DNA of 6,002 nucleotides from Candidatus Aminicenantota bacterium (GTDB lineage: Bacteria > Acidobacteriota > Aminicenantia > Aminicenantales > Saccharicenantaceae). The notes under the pieces are model-generated. The model did no database searches, was not told where the DNA came from, and worked only from the letters and a program-made list of their open reading frames with translations. Of the stretch, positions 1 to 5,707 are shown piece by piece (position 1 is the stretch's first letter; each line of letters opens with the position of its first letter). Location of the stretch: positions 1 to 6,002 of the forward strand of contig DSDX01000073.1 in the NCBI GenBank assembly GCA_011048485.1, given 5' to 3'. A program made the translations under genes and the position numbers.

Positions 1-883
1 CAGCCCCCGCCTCCTTTTCTACAAAAAAACTTTCCACCCCGACTTGGTGACCGGGACGTTCGTCAATCGGAATCACTTCTCCGGCTACCTGGAAATGGTC
101 ATTCCCCTGGCGCTCGGATTGGTCCTGGCCAGGACGAACCTCCTGAGCTTCGATGCCGACGGCCTCCGGGAGAAGTTCCTCCTCTGGACGTCCAAGGAAG
201 GCCTGGGGAACGTCCTTGTCCTGGCCTCTGTCGTTGTCATGGCCTTGGGGATCGTCATGTCGAATTCGCGGTCCGGACTGGCCGTCCTCTGTCTCATCCT
301 GTTCCTTTTCCTCGGGCTGTCCGTTTTCTCCTACAGCCAGACCGGGTACCGCCGGCCCTGGATCGGAAAGTCCATCCAGGCGACGGTCCTCGTCGCCACG
401 GCCTTGGCGATCTATATCGGCGTCGGTTCGACCATCAAGCGCTTCGACCGGGACGACCTTCTCCGCGACGCCCGGCCGGTCTATTGGGCGGCTTCGGCCG
501 ATATCGTCCGCGATTTCCCCCTCTTCGGAACGGGCCTGGGCACGTTCGCCTCGGCCTACAACGCCTACGAGAAATGGAGCGGCAACGAAAAGCGGCTCGT
601 TCATGCCCACAACGATTACTTGGAGGCCGTCGCCGAGCTCGGATTCGTCGGGGGCATCATCCTCATCGGGGGCATTCTCTATCTCGCGACCCAGGCTTTC
701 CTCGTTTGGAGGAAGCGGAGGGACGCCCAGGCCCGGGGGCTCGCCCTCGGCGGCCTTGTCTCTTTGGCCGGGATGGGGGTCCATGCCTTCACCGATTTCA
801 ACCTGCACATCCCGGCCAATATGGTCCTCTTCACGGTCACTCTGTGCCTGACGGTGGCCATGGCTTTTTACCGCAAGACCTGA
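1..883 (+). CDS. O-antigen ligase family (Wzy_C) membrane protein, 5' partial
   Basis: The frame is open from the left edge, so the N-terminus lies outside the window; the TTG at 44 is only the first possible start codon inside it and falls within a conserved stretch. About 293 residues are visible, with roughly seven hydrophobic segments. Family hallmarks seen are GTFVNRNHFSGYLE (53-94), SNSRSG after a membrane segment, an extracytoplasmic loop with RPVYW and GTGLGTF, HAHNDYLE (602-625), and the late DFNLHIPAN. In the Wzy_C/WaaL family such His- and Arg-bearing loops take part in transferring or polymerising undecaprenyl-diphosphate-linked glycans at the outer face of the inner membrane. The sequence does not distinguish lipid-A ligase from O-antigen polymerase or a protein-glycosylating ligase. 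The next gene begins 11 bases after its TGA, so the two are probably co-transcribed from a promoter upstream of the window. The family call is firm; the substrate is unknown. Confidence 0.88.
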   Translation, partial: SPRLLFYKKTFHPDLVTGTFVNRNHFSGYLEMVIPLALGLVLARTNLLSFDADGLREKFLLWTSKEGLGNVLVLASVVVMALGIVMSNSRSGLAVLCLILFLFLGLSVFSYSQTGYRRPWIGKSIQATVLVATALAIYIGVGSTIKRFDRDDLLRDARPVYWAASADIVRDFPLFGTGLGTFASAYNAYEKWSGNEKRLVHAHNDYLEAVAELGFVGGIILIGGILYLATQAFLVWRKRRDAQARGLALGGLVSLAGMGVHAFTDFNLHIPANMVLFTVTLCLTVAMAFYRKT

Positions 884-894
884 GGCCTCTGTCA

Positions 895-2592
895 ATGAGA
901 AAGATCTGTCTCGTTTCCGGGCTGGCGGCGCTCGTCGCTCTCCAGGCCGCCATCGCCTGGAACGCGCGGCTTTGCTGGAAGGGGAAGGCGATCGTGAACG
1001 AACCGGAAGCTAGGACCCGCATCCTGCTCCGGGCCAACGCGGTCTATCCCTGGAACGCCGCCGGCCATTTCGAGCTCGGCAAGGTCTATTTCGAACGCGG
1101 GGCGGAAGCCCTGGGGGACCCGGCCGCGCGCGACAGGTATTTCGACCTGTCCGTCGAGGCCTTCCTGCGCTCCCTTCGCCTCGATCCCGCATCTGCCCAG
1201 GCCCACTTCCACCTCGCCCAGACGCTCCTCTATATGAGCTACATGTCCCGGCCGGCGCCGCTCGGGTACTTCGAAGAATACCTGAAGGCGGCCAGGCTCA
1301 CCGGCCACAACAGCCAGATCTACTTCGATGTCGGCAAGGTGATGCTAAGCCGCTGGGACACGCTCTCGCCGACGGAAAAAGACTTCGCCGCGGACATCCT
1401 GGGAAAGACATTGGCCGGCCGGGACCAGGACCGCCTGCTCGACCTCCTCGGGATCTGGCATCTCGATTGCCGGGATCCGGCGCTCCTCGAACGGATCCTG
1501 CCCGACCATGGCCCCTCTCTCCGGGCCTGCGCCCGCTTCCTCGGAGAGCGATCGACGTCGCTCGAGGCCCGGCAGCTGGCCTTGGCCAGGGCCGAAAAGC
1601 TCGATTTCTCGAGGGCCAAAAGCCAGCTCGACAAAGGCCGGCAGGCGGCCGAGGCCTCTCGAGCGGCCGGAGCCAAGGGTTATTACCAAACCGCTGTCTG
1701 GGTCCTCAGGTCCATCAAGTTCTATCAGGACCTCGTCGGCCGGGAGCTTATCGACCCGGACGAGTTCGACCGGGTCCAGAGAACGGTCCGCCGTCTTCAA
1801 GCCATGAACGGCATCGAGCGGACCCGCTCCATCGCCGACGAAGACGGAGTGATCGCGGCCTACCTCGCGTTGGAAGACGATCCCGCGGCGTTGGGCGAGT
1901 TCGAGGATTTCGTCAGGGCCAAGGGGCTGCTCGGCGAGGACCCGAAGGCGCTGACCTCCTTCGAGGAGCTGCCGACTTTGGCCTTCCGGCTGGCCCTCGA
2001 CTTCCGGCGCAAGCGATACGAGGACATCGTCGGGGCCGGCGATCTCCTCGCTGCGAGCTCTCTGACGGTCCCCCCGTCCCACCGGTCGTGGTATGTCCGC
2101 AGCCTCGGATTGATCGGGGAATCGAACCTCGAACGGCGCGACGTCCGGGAGGCCGAAAAGTATTTCCGCATGGCCCTGGAACTCGAACCGGAGAACCTCG
2201 CGATCCTTCTGGGCCTCGAACGGTGCGGCGGGCGTCGCAGCCCCGGGGACAAGCCCGATGAACTCCGGCGGGCCATCGATCGCCTGACGAGCCCCGCGAC
2301 GATCGATCTCGGAGGCCGGACCCTTGACAAAGGCGAGAGCTTGCAAGTCGACCTGGTCACCGACGGCCGGCCGAGGACGCTCCGTCTCGGCTTCACACCT
2401 GCGATCGCCGGCGGCCATCCTCTCGTCTCCATCTTCGTGAACGGCCGGGTCGTCTGGGAAGATATTGGGGACACCGGCTCGGGCGCCTTCCCGGTTTCTC
2501 CCCTGATAGGCGTGAATAGCCTGGAAATAACGGCCGTGGGTGGCGCGATCGAACTGGCCGGGATCACCCAAAGGATCGCCGCCGGACGCTAG
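895..2592 (+). CDS. Membrane-anchored TPR protein with C-terminal beta domain
   Basis: A 565-aa protein of no family I can name. Residues 1-22 form a hydrophobic signal or signal-anchor sequence (MRKICLVSGLAALVALQAAIAW), placing the rest outside the cytoplasmic membrane. TPR-like helical repeats are visible at about 54-97 (AAGHFELGKVYFERGAEAL, ending LRLDP), 99-134, and most clearly 398-432 (EAEKYFRMALELEPEN). The middle (about 180-390) is helical and charged with degenerate repeats. Residues 467-560 change to a beta-rich pattern (TIDLGG, LRLGF, VSIFVNGRVVWED, NSLEITAVGG) that looks like a sandwich or carbohydrate-binding-like fold. The frame is open upstream to 484, but that part overlaps the ligase gene out of frame. 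ATG 895 is chosen because the signal sequence starts there and a TGAGG at 881-885, overlapping the ligase stop, sits 9 bases upstream. The pairing suggests a helper or scaffold for glycan polymerisation or transfer; this is inference. Confidence 0.8.
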   Translation: MRKICLVSGLAALVALQAAIAWNARLCWKGKAIVNEPEARTRILLRANAVYPWNAAGHFELGKVYFERGAEALGDPAARDRYFDLSVEAFLRSLRLDPASAQAHFHLAQTLLYMSYMSRPAPLGYFEEYLKAARLTGHNSQIYFDVGKVMLSRWDTLSPTEKDFAADILGKTLAGRDQDRLLDLLGIWHLDCRDPALLERILPDHGPSLRACARFLGERSTSLEARQLALARAEKLDFSRAKSQLDKGRQAAEASRAAGAKGYYQTAVWVLRSIKFYQDLVGRELIDPDEFDRVQRTVRRLQAMNGIERTRSIADEDGVIAAYLALEDDPAALGEFEDFVRAKGLLGEDPKALTSFEELPTLAFRLALDFRRKRYEDIVGAGDLLAASSLTVPPSHRSWYVRSLGLIGESNLERRDVREAEKYFRMALELEPENLAILLGLERCGGRRSPGDKPDELRRAIDRLTSPATIDLGGRTLDKGESLQVDLVTDGRPRTLRLGFTPAIAGGHPLVSIFVNGRVVWEDIGDTGSGAFPVSPLIGVNSLEITAVGGAIELAGITQRIAAGR

Positions 2593-2629
2593 GAAGCCTA
2601 TATGATGAAAAATGAAGTGCTTAAGCTAC

Positions 2630-2659
2630 TTGACAGGTCGCGGTGGGGACGCCTATCAT
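2630..2659 (+). promoter_or_regulatory. Sigma-70-type promoter for the secreted barrel protein
   Basis: A perfect -35 TTGACA (2630-2635) is followed after 18 bases by TATCAT (2654-2659), five of six matches to the -10 consensus. The predicted transcript start near 2666 leaves a leader of about 17 bases before the Shine-Dalgarno site and ATG at 2683. The region upstream is A-rich (GAAAAAT around 2607-2613), which could act as an UP element. It lies in the 90-base gap after the TPR gene and implies a separate transcription unit. No terminator hairpin is visible before it. Confidence 0.72.
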
Positions 2660-2670
2660 ATCTATGGGCT

Positions 2671-2676
2671 AGGAGG
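2671..2676 (+). promoter_or_regulatory. Strong ribosome binding site fixing the start at 2683
   Basis: AGGAGG lies 6 bases upstream of ATG 2683. The in-frame ATG at 2602 lies upstream of the promoter's -35 box and would place positively charged, non-signal residues ahead of the signal peptide. This site therefore decides in favour of the shorter protein. Confidence 0.8.
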
Positions 2677-2682
2677 AAAGCC

Positions 2683-3465
2683 ATGCGACGAGATGCCAAG
2701 GGTGTTGTCCTGTGTGGGTCGGCGTTCCTGCTGATCCTTGCTTTGACGGCATCTGTGGCCGGCCCCCAGGAGATCGCCAAGGGCGACTTGATCGGATTCA
2801 TCTGCGGGCAGGACGGCTCCACCCCGGTCGCGGGGGCCGTCGTCATGGTCAAGAACCTGACGACCGGCGTCGTCACCGAGGCCGGCGAGTCCGACGATCT
2901 GGGCATGTTCAAGGTGGCCGGCCTCGACGCCGGCATCTACGCTCTGGGCGTCCGGTCGCAGGGGGGCGATTTCAACTGCCAGGATTTCTTCGGGATCACC
3001 TCCCAGAAGACAGCCAAGATCTCCGTCGCCCTGAACCGCTATGACCCGGCCGCCGCGGCAGGCGCCGCGATGGTCATCAAGGAGCAGCGGGACAAGGGCG
3101 AGGCCTACGTCGGCAAGGTCGTCGCCTACGACCCCGCGACGCGGCAAGCCGCCGTCCTCGTCGAGATCGGGCTCATCCAAGCGGAAGACCGCATCCATGT
3201 CAAAGGCCGGACCACGGATTTTTACCAGGACCTGCGGACCCTGATGGCCGACGGGACCAGGACGGATCGGGTCACGGTCGGCAACACGGCCATGCTCCGG
3301 ACGTCCGAGCCCTGCGAGTCCGGCGACCTTGTCTACATCGTCTGCAAGCGCGGAGTCCCGCCGTTCTTCCTGGCCCCGCTCGGCATCGCCGCGATCGTGG
3401 CCGGGGCCATGCCCCTCTCGGCGACCTTCGAAGAAGAGCCGGCCTCGCCGTTCAAGATCAGGTAG
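2683..3465 (+). CDS. Secreted protein: carboxypeptidase-regulatory-like domain plus translation-factor-like barrel
   Basis: A 260-aa exported protein of unknown function. Residues 1-27 are a signal peptide (MRRDAKG, a hydrophobic core, then ASVAG). Residues 34-117 look like a CarboxypepD_reg/Ig-like fold: GDLIGFICGQDGSTPVAGA opens it, followed by VMVKNLTTGVV, DLGMFKVAGLDAGIYALGV and a final KISVALN strand. Residues 141-221 resemble the small beta-barrel of translation factor domain 2 and of the peptidase U32 C-terminus: VGKVVAYD, AAVLVEIG, EDRIHVKGRTTDFYQD, TVGNTAMLR and SGDLVYIVCKR. Residues 226-246 are hydrophobic (FFLAPLGIAAIVAGAMPL) and could be a C-terminal membrane anchor, leaving a short acidic then basic tail. 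It has its own promoter and a strong ribosome binding site. The signal peptide is clear, the first domain likely, and the barrel assignment tentative. Confidence 0.75.
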   Translation: MRRDAKGVVLCGSAFLLILALTASVAGPQEIAKGDLIGFICGQDGSTPVAGAVVMVKNLTTGVVTEAGESDDLGMFKVAGLDAGIYALGVRSQGGDFNCQDFFGITSQKTAKISVALNRYDPAAAAGAAMVIKEQRDKGEAYVGKVVAYDPATRQAAVLVEIGLIQAEDRIHVKGRTTDFYQDLRTLMADGTRTDRVTVGNTAMLRTSEPCESGDLVYIVCKRGVPPFFLAPLGIAAIVAGAMPLSATFEEEPASPFKIR

Positions 3466-3499
3466 CCGCTTCCTTCCGGTTCCTTCCCTCTCTCCAATC

Positions 3500-3508
3500 T
3501 GCTAACAT
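3500..3508 (+). promoter_or_regulatory. Possible extended -10 promoter element
   Basis: TGCTAACAT combines an extended -10 TGn with TAACAT (four of six consensus matches), 21 bases before ATG 3530. The hexamer 17 bases upstream (TTCCTT, 3480-3485) is a poor -35. The gap of 64 bases between stop and start also holds a TTCCTTCC direct repeat (3470-3477 and 3480-3487) in a pyrimidine-rich run. No terminator hairpin is seen. The same TGC-plus-hexamer layout is found before rpmE. Confidence 0.35.
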
Positions 3509-3529
3509 GGATGCGGTAGCTCTATCGAC

Positions 3530-4147
3530 ATGAACAGGACGAACATCCTCGGGACCTCCGTCGTGGCCGCGACGATCGCCCTCATGGCCGCCGTCGCTCC
3601 CGCCGCGGCCGCCCAAGTCCCGCCCGAGGTCCGGGCCAAGGCGGCCGGCATCTTCGCCGCCCTGGACAGGATCGAGGCGGAGGCCGCGAGAGCCGGGGGC
3701 CGGACCACGGCGCCGCCCGCGGCCGGGCCCGGTTCGCGCCGCCTGGTCTTCACGGAGGCCGAGCTCAACGCCTACGCCGCCTGCCTTCTCGAGGACCGGG
3801 GCGAACGGTACGTCAAGTCCATCGAGCTCAAGCTCCTGGCCGGAGACCGCATCGAGGGCCGCCTCGGCATCGACCTCGGCCGGCCCCAGGCCGGGGGCCT
3901 CATGCCGCAGAAGCAGGACCTGCTCTTCGCGGCCCGCGTCGAGTCCCGGGACGGGATGATCCGGATCGACATGGACAAGCTGTACGTGGGCACGCAGGCC
4001 GTCCCGCCCGATTTCGTCGACGCCGTCATTGGCGTGGTCTCGCGCCTCCAGGGGCTCGAGCCCACGAGCATCGAGGATTGGTACGAACTGCCTCCCGGCG
4101 TCCTGCGGCTGGAAAGCCAGCCCGGCCAGGTCGTCGTGATCTATTGA
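3530..4147 (+). CDS. Secreted protein of unknown function, possibly lipid-binding type
   Basis: A 205-aa exported protein. Residues 1-28 are a typical signal peptide (MNRTNILGTS, then an Ala/Val-rich core) with a probable cleavage after AAAA, before QVPPEV. Residues 30-70 form a helix followed by an Ala/Pro/Gly-rich linker. Residues 73-200 alternate beta strands: LVFTEAELNAYAACLL, VKSIELKLLAGDRIEGRLGIDLG, LLFAARVESRDGMIRIDMDKLYVG, and a closing VLRLESQPGQVVVIY. The element order (a FTEAELNAY helix, then paired strands separated by charged turns) recalls LmeA/DUF2993-like or TULIP-type lipid-binding proteins, but no diagnostic residue proves it. The Shine-Dalgarno is weak (GGTAG at 3515-3519). 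ATG 3530 is the only start that keeps the signal peptide. rsmD begins one base after its stop, so they are likely co-transcribed. Expression is certain enough; function is not known. Confidence 0.72.
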   Translation: MNRTNILGTSVVAATIALMAAVAPAAAAQVPPEVRAKAAGIFAALDRIEAEAARAGGRTTAPPAAGPGSRRLVFTEAELNAYAACLLEDRGERYVKSIELKLLAGDRIEGRLGIDLGRPQAGGLMPQKQDLLFAARVESRDGMIRIDMDKLYVGTQAVPPDFVDAVIGVVSRLQGLEPTSIEDWYELPPGVLRLESQPGQVVVIY

Positions 4148-4148
4148 C

Positions 4149-4802
4149 ATGATCAGGATCATCGGGGGCGTCCACAAGAACCGGCGCCTCAAGCTCGTGC
4201 CCGGCGCCGCGGTCCGGCCCATGCAGGACAAGGTCAAGGGAGCTTTGTTCAACATCCTCGGCGAAAGGGTCTGCGGCGCCGTCGTCCTCGACGGTTTCGC
4301 GGGGACGGGCTCGATCGGACTCGAGGCCTTGAGCCGGGGGGCCGCGACGTGCGTCTTTGTCGACGAGCACGCCCCGGCGGTCAAGGTCATCAAGGCCAAC
4401 GTCGAGAAGTGCGGAGCGGGGGAGAGATCCGTCGTCCTGCACCGGGAATTCAACAGGGCCGTCATCGACCTGGCCGGACAGGGCGTCCGGTTCGATCTCA
4501 TCGTCCTCGACCCCCCTTATCGTCTGCTCGAGGAGAGGAACCCGCTCAAGGTCATCCGCAAGCGGGGATTGCTCGGGCCGGGGGGCCTGATCGTCCTCCG
4601 CCGCCACTTCAAGACCAGGCCCAAGACCGGCGACTTCGAGCTCGAGCGCCAAGTTACCCTCGGCGACGACGTCCTGGCGTTCTACGCGGCCCGGGTTGCG
4701 GGGACCGGGGACGACGCGTCCGCGGAGGGCCGGACGGCCCGCGCCAAGGGCCCGCGGAAGCGCTTGCCCGCCGCCCGAGGTTCGCCTAAAATGGGCCCAT
4801 GA
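4149..4802 (+). CDS. rsmD: 16S rRNA (guanine(966)-N2)-methyltransferase RsmD
   Basis: RsmD uses S-adenosylmethionine to methylate N2 of G966 in 16S rRNA during 30S subunit assembly, in the cytoplasm. The 217-aa product starts with MIRIIGG, the usual RsmD opening, followed by VRPMQDKVKGALFNIL (compare the family pattern RPT.D.VRE.LFN.L). The SAM-binding motif I is DGFAGTGSIGLEALSRGA at residues 48-65, the acidic residue ending strand 2 is in VDE (71-73), and the catalytic DPPY is at 121-124. The family core ends near residue 181; the last 36 residues are a Gly/Ala/Arg-rich, probably disordered extension (E. coli RsmD is 198 aa). The start is 1 base after the preceding stop, suggesting translational coupling. 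Its TGA overlaps the next gene's ATG (ATGA). In many genomes coaD follows rsmD; here it does not. Confidence 0.93.
   Translation: MIRIIGGVHKNRRLKLVPGAAVRPMQDKVKGALFNILGERVCGAVVLDGFAGTGSIGLEALSRGAATCVFVDEHAPAVKVIKANVEKCGAGERSVVLHREFNRAVIDLAGQGVRFDLIVLDPPYRLLEERNPLKVIRKRGLLGPGGLIVLRRHFKTRPKTGDFELERQVTLGDDVLAFYAARVAGTGDDASAEGRTARAKGPRKRLPAARGSPKMGP
4764..4792 (+). promoter_or_regulatory. Possible promoter inside the rsmD 3' end, giving a leaderless transcript
   Basis: TTGCCC (4764-4769, four of six matches to the -35 consensus) is followed after exactly 17 bases by TAAAAT (4787-4792, five of six matches to the -10 consensus). A start seven bases past the -10 falls at 4799, the A of the next gene's ATG. 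It is the only TAAAAT-like AT-rich hexamer in a very GC-rich stretch. It could also be chance codon use. Confidence 0.4.
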
Positions 4803-5671
4803 AGAAATCGGGAGCCTCGGCCGATCCGTTCTGGGGCGAGAAGCCGCTCGTCGACGAGAACGAGATCTTCACCGATCTGCGCGTCACCCAGGGCAGCACC
4901 CTCTTCCTCGGCCGCTATTCGGCCGCCGAGGTCCTGGCGGTCCTCGACAGGAAAGGCTTCCTCAAGGAGGCCCGCAAGCGCTTCCTCTGGCCGCTGGCCT
5001 ACGAGCTCGATTCGTCCGAATACCCGCTCCAGAGACTGCAGATCTTCCTGCGCGAGCCCGGGCCCGAGAACCTCATCGTCGACGTCAAGATCAAGGAATG
5101 CGACTTCACCGCCAAGCCGGCCGCGGCGGGACTCCCCGCCCTTCCTTCCCAGAAGACCCTGGCCTTCGAATGGCTGACCCTCCAGAATCCCTTGGTCAAG
5201 CGGGGCGAGCCGTTCTCGCCCCTGCCGGGCCAGACCCGTCCGGGGCTGAGCATGCGCTCGAAGATCATGGGCCTGTTCGTCTACCTCGGCCGCCTGGTCC
5301 ATAAGGACGCCCTGCTGGCCTTCCCGGCCTATTTCCACAACGCCGTCCTCTTCTCGCGCTACTTCCACTTCTGGAGCCCGCGCAAGGAGGCCGAGGTTTT
5401 GGCCATCCGGCGGGCCTTCAGGCACATGCCCTTCCGCCAGCTAGCCTGGGTCGTCCACCTCAACTGCCTGAGGCGGGGGGACGGCACCGTGTACGAATGG
5501 CAGGCCGAGGAGCAGCTCCACGCCCTGACCCGCCCGCTCAAGGACTACTTCGACGCCCGGCGCTACAAGGAGATCGTGAAAACGGAGCTCAAGGCCCTCC
5601 GTTTCACGGCCGACCTGGACGAGTTCGAGCGGAGGTCGTCCGAGATCCCGTCCTTTTGCGGCGGGTCCTAG
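4799..5671 (+). CDS. Conserved-looking protein of unknown function (290 aa)
   Basis: I do not recognise this as a named family. It has no signal peptide and no convincing membrane span, so it is probably cytoplasmic. Residues 23-105 look alpha/beta (IFTDLRVTQGSTLFLGRYSA, VLAVLDRKGF, then LQIFLRE and NLIVDVKIKE strands). Residues 121-150 hold a striking stretch: FEWLTLQNPL, then PLPGQTRPGL. Residues 168-183 read HKDALLAFPAYFHNAV, with His168, Tyr178 and His180 in a setting typical of conserved, possibly functional residues. The C-terminal third is basic and helical (RYKEIVKTELKALRF). I have an impression of similar hypothetical proteins with the LQNP and PGQ..PGL motifs in other environmental bacteria, but no function attached. 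The start overlaps the rsmD stop (ATGA); no good Shine-Dalgarno precedes it, so coupling or leaderless initiation is likely. Confidence 0.8.
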   Translation: MKKSGASADPFWGEKPLVDENEIFTDLRVTQGSTLFLGRYSAAEVLAVLDRKGFLKEARKRFLWPLAYELDSSEYPLQRLQIFLREPGPENLIVDVKIKECDFTAKPAAAGLPALPSQKTLAFEWLTLQNPLVKRGEPFSPLPGQTRPGLSMRSKIMGLFVYLGRLVHKDALLAFPAYFHNAVLFSRYFHFWSPRKEAEVLAIRRAFRHMPFRQLAWVVHLNCLRRGDGTVYEWQAEEQLHALTRPLKDYFDARRYKEIVKTELKALRFTADLDEFERRSSEIPSFCGGS

Positions 5672-5684
5672 ATTCTGCTATAAT
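5656..5684 (+). promoter_or_regulatory. Extended -10 promoter for rpmE-prfA
   Basis: TGCTATAAT (5676-5684) is a perfect extended -10 with consensus TATAAT at 5679-5684. Seventeen bases upstream is TTGCGG (5656-5661), matching only the TTG of the -35. Transcription would start near 5691, just before the Shine-Dalgarno site, leaving a leader of about 17 bases. The element overlaps the last codons and the TAG of the preceding gene and has the only perfect TATAAT noticed in this GC-rich window. Confidence 0.72.
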
Positions 5685-5693
5685 ACCGCGCTC

Positions 5694-5699
5694 AAGGAG
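5694..5699 (+). promoter_or_regulatory. Ribosome binding site deciding the rpmE start
   Basis: AAGGAG sits 8 bases before ATG 5708. An in-frame GTG at 5699 overlaps the last base of this site, so the start must be the downstream ATG. Confidence 0.82.
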
Positions 5700-5707
5700 T
5701 GCGTCCC

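Noticed and set aside
1467..2261. A 264-aa plus-strand frame inside the TPR gene
   Set aside because: Arg/Pro/Gly-rich out-of-frame translation of GC-rich codons; it lies wholly within the TPR gene, which has a signal sequence and repeat pattern.
1345..2571. A 408-aa open frame on the minus strand
   Set aside because: It is fully antisense to the TPR gene. Its composition (Pro, Gly, Arg, Glu and Asp runs) is typical of antisense frames in GC-rich codons, it has no domain pattern, and no ribosome binding site was identified.
2602..2682. The upstream ATG at 2602 as the start of the secreted barrel protein
   Set aside because: It would lie upstream of the TTGACA/TATCAT promoter and precede the signal peptide with 27 charged residues; AGGAGG at 2671-2676 points to ATG 2683.
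3466..3529. A terminator or repeat element in the gap with TTCCTTCC copies
   Set aside because: Two 8-base copies in a pyrimidine-rich run do not form a hairpin, and there is no T-run; simple low complexity is enough to explain it.
3458..4501. A 347-aa open frame on the minus strand
   Set aside because: It covers the 205-aa secreted protein and half of rsmD in antisense, with low-complexity Gly/Arg/Asp stretches and no recognisable motif. rsmD on the plus strand is certain.
4682..5425. A 247-aa open frame on the minus strand
   Set aside because: It is antisense to the rsmD end and the 290-aa gene; its Glu/Gly/Arg-rich sequence mirrors plus-strand codons and shows no fold signature.
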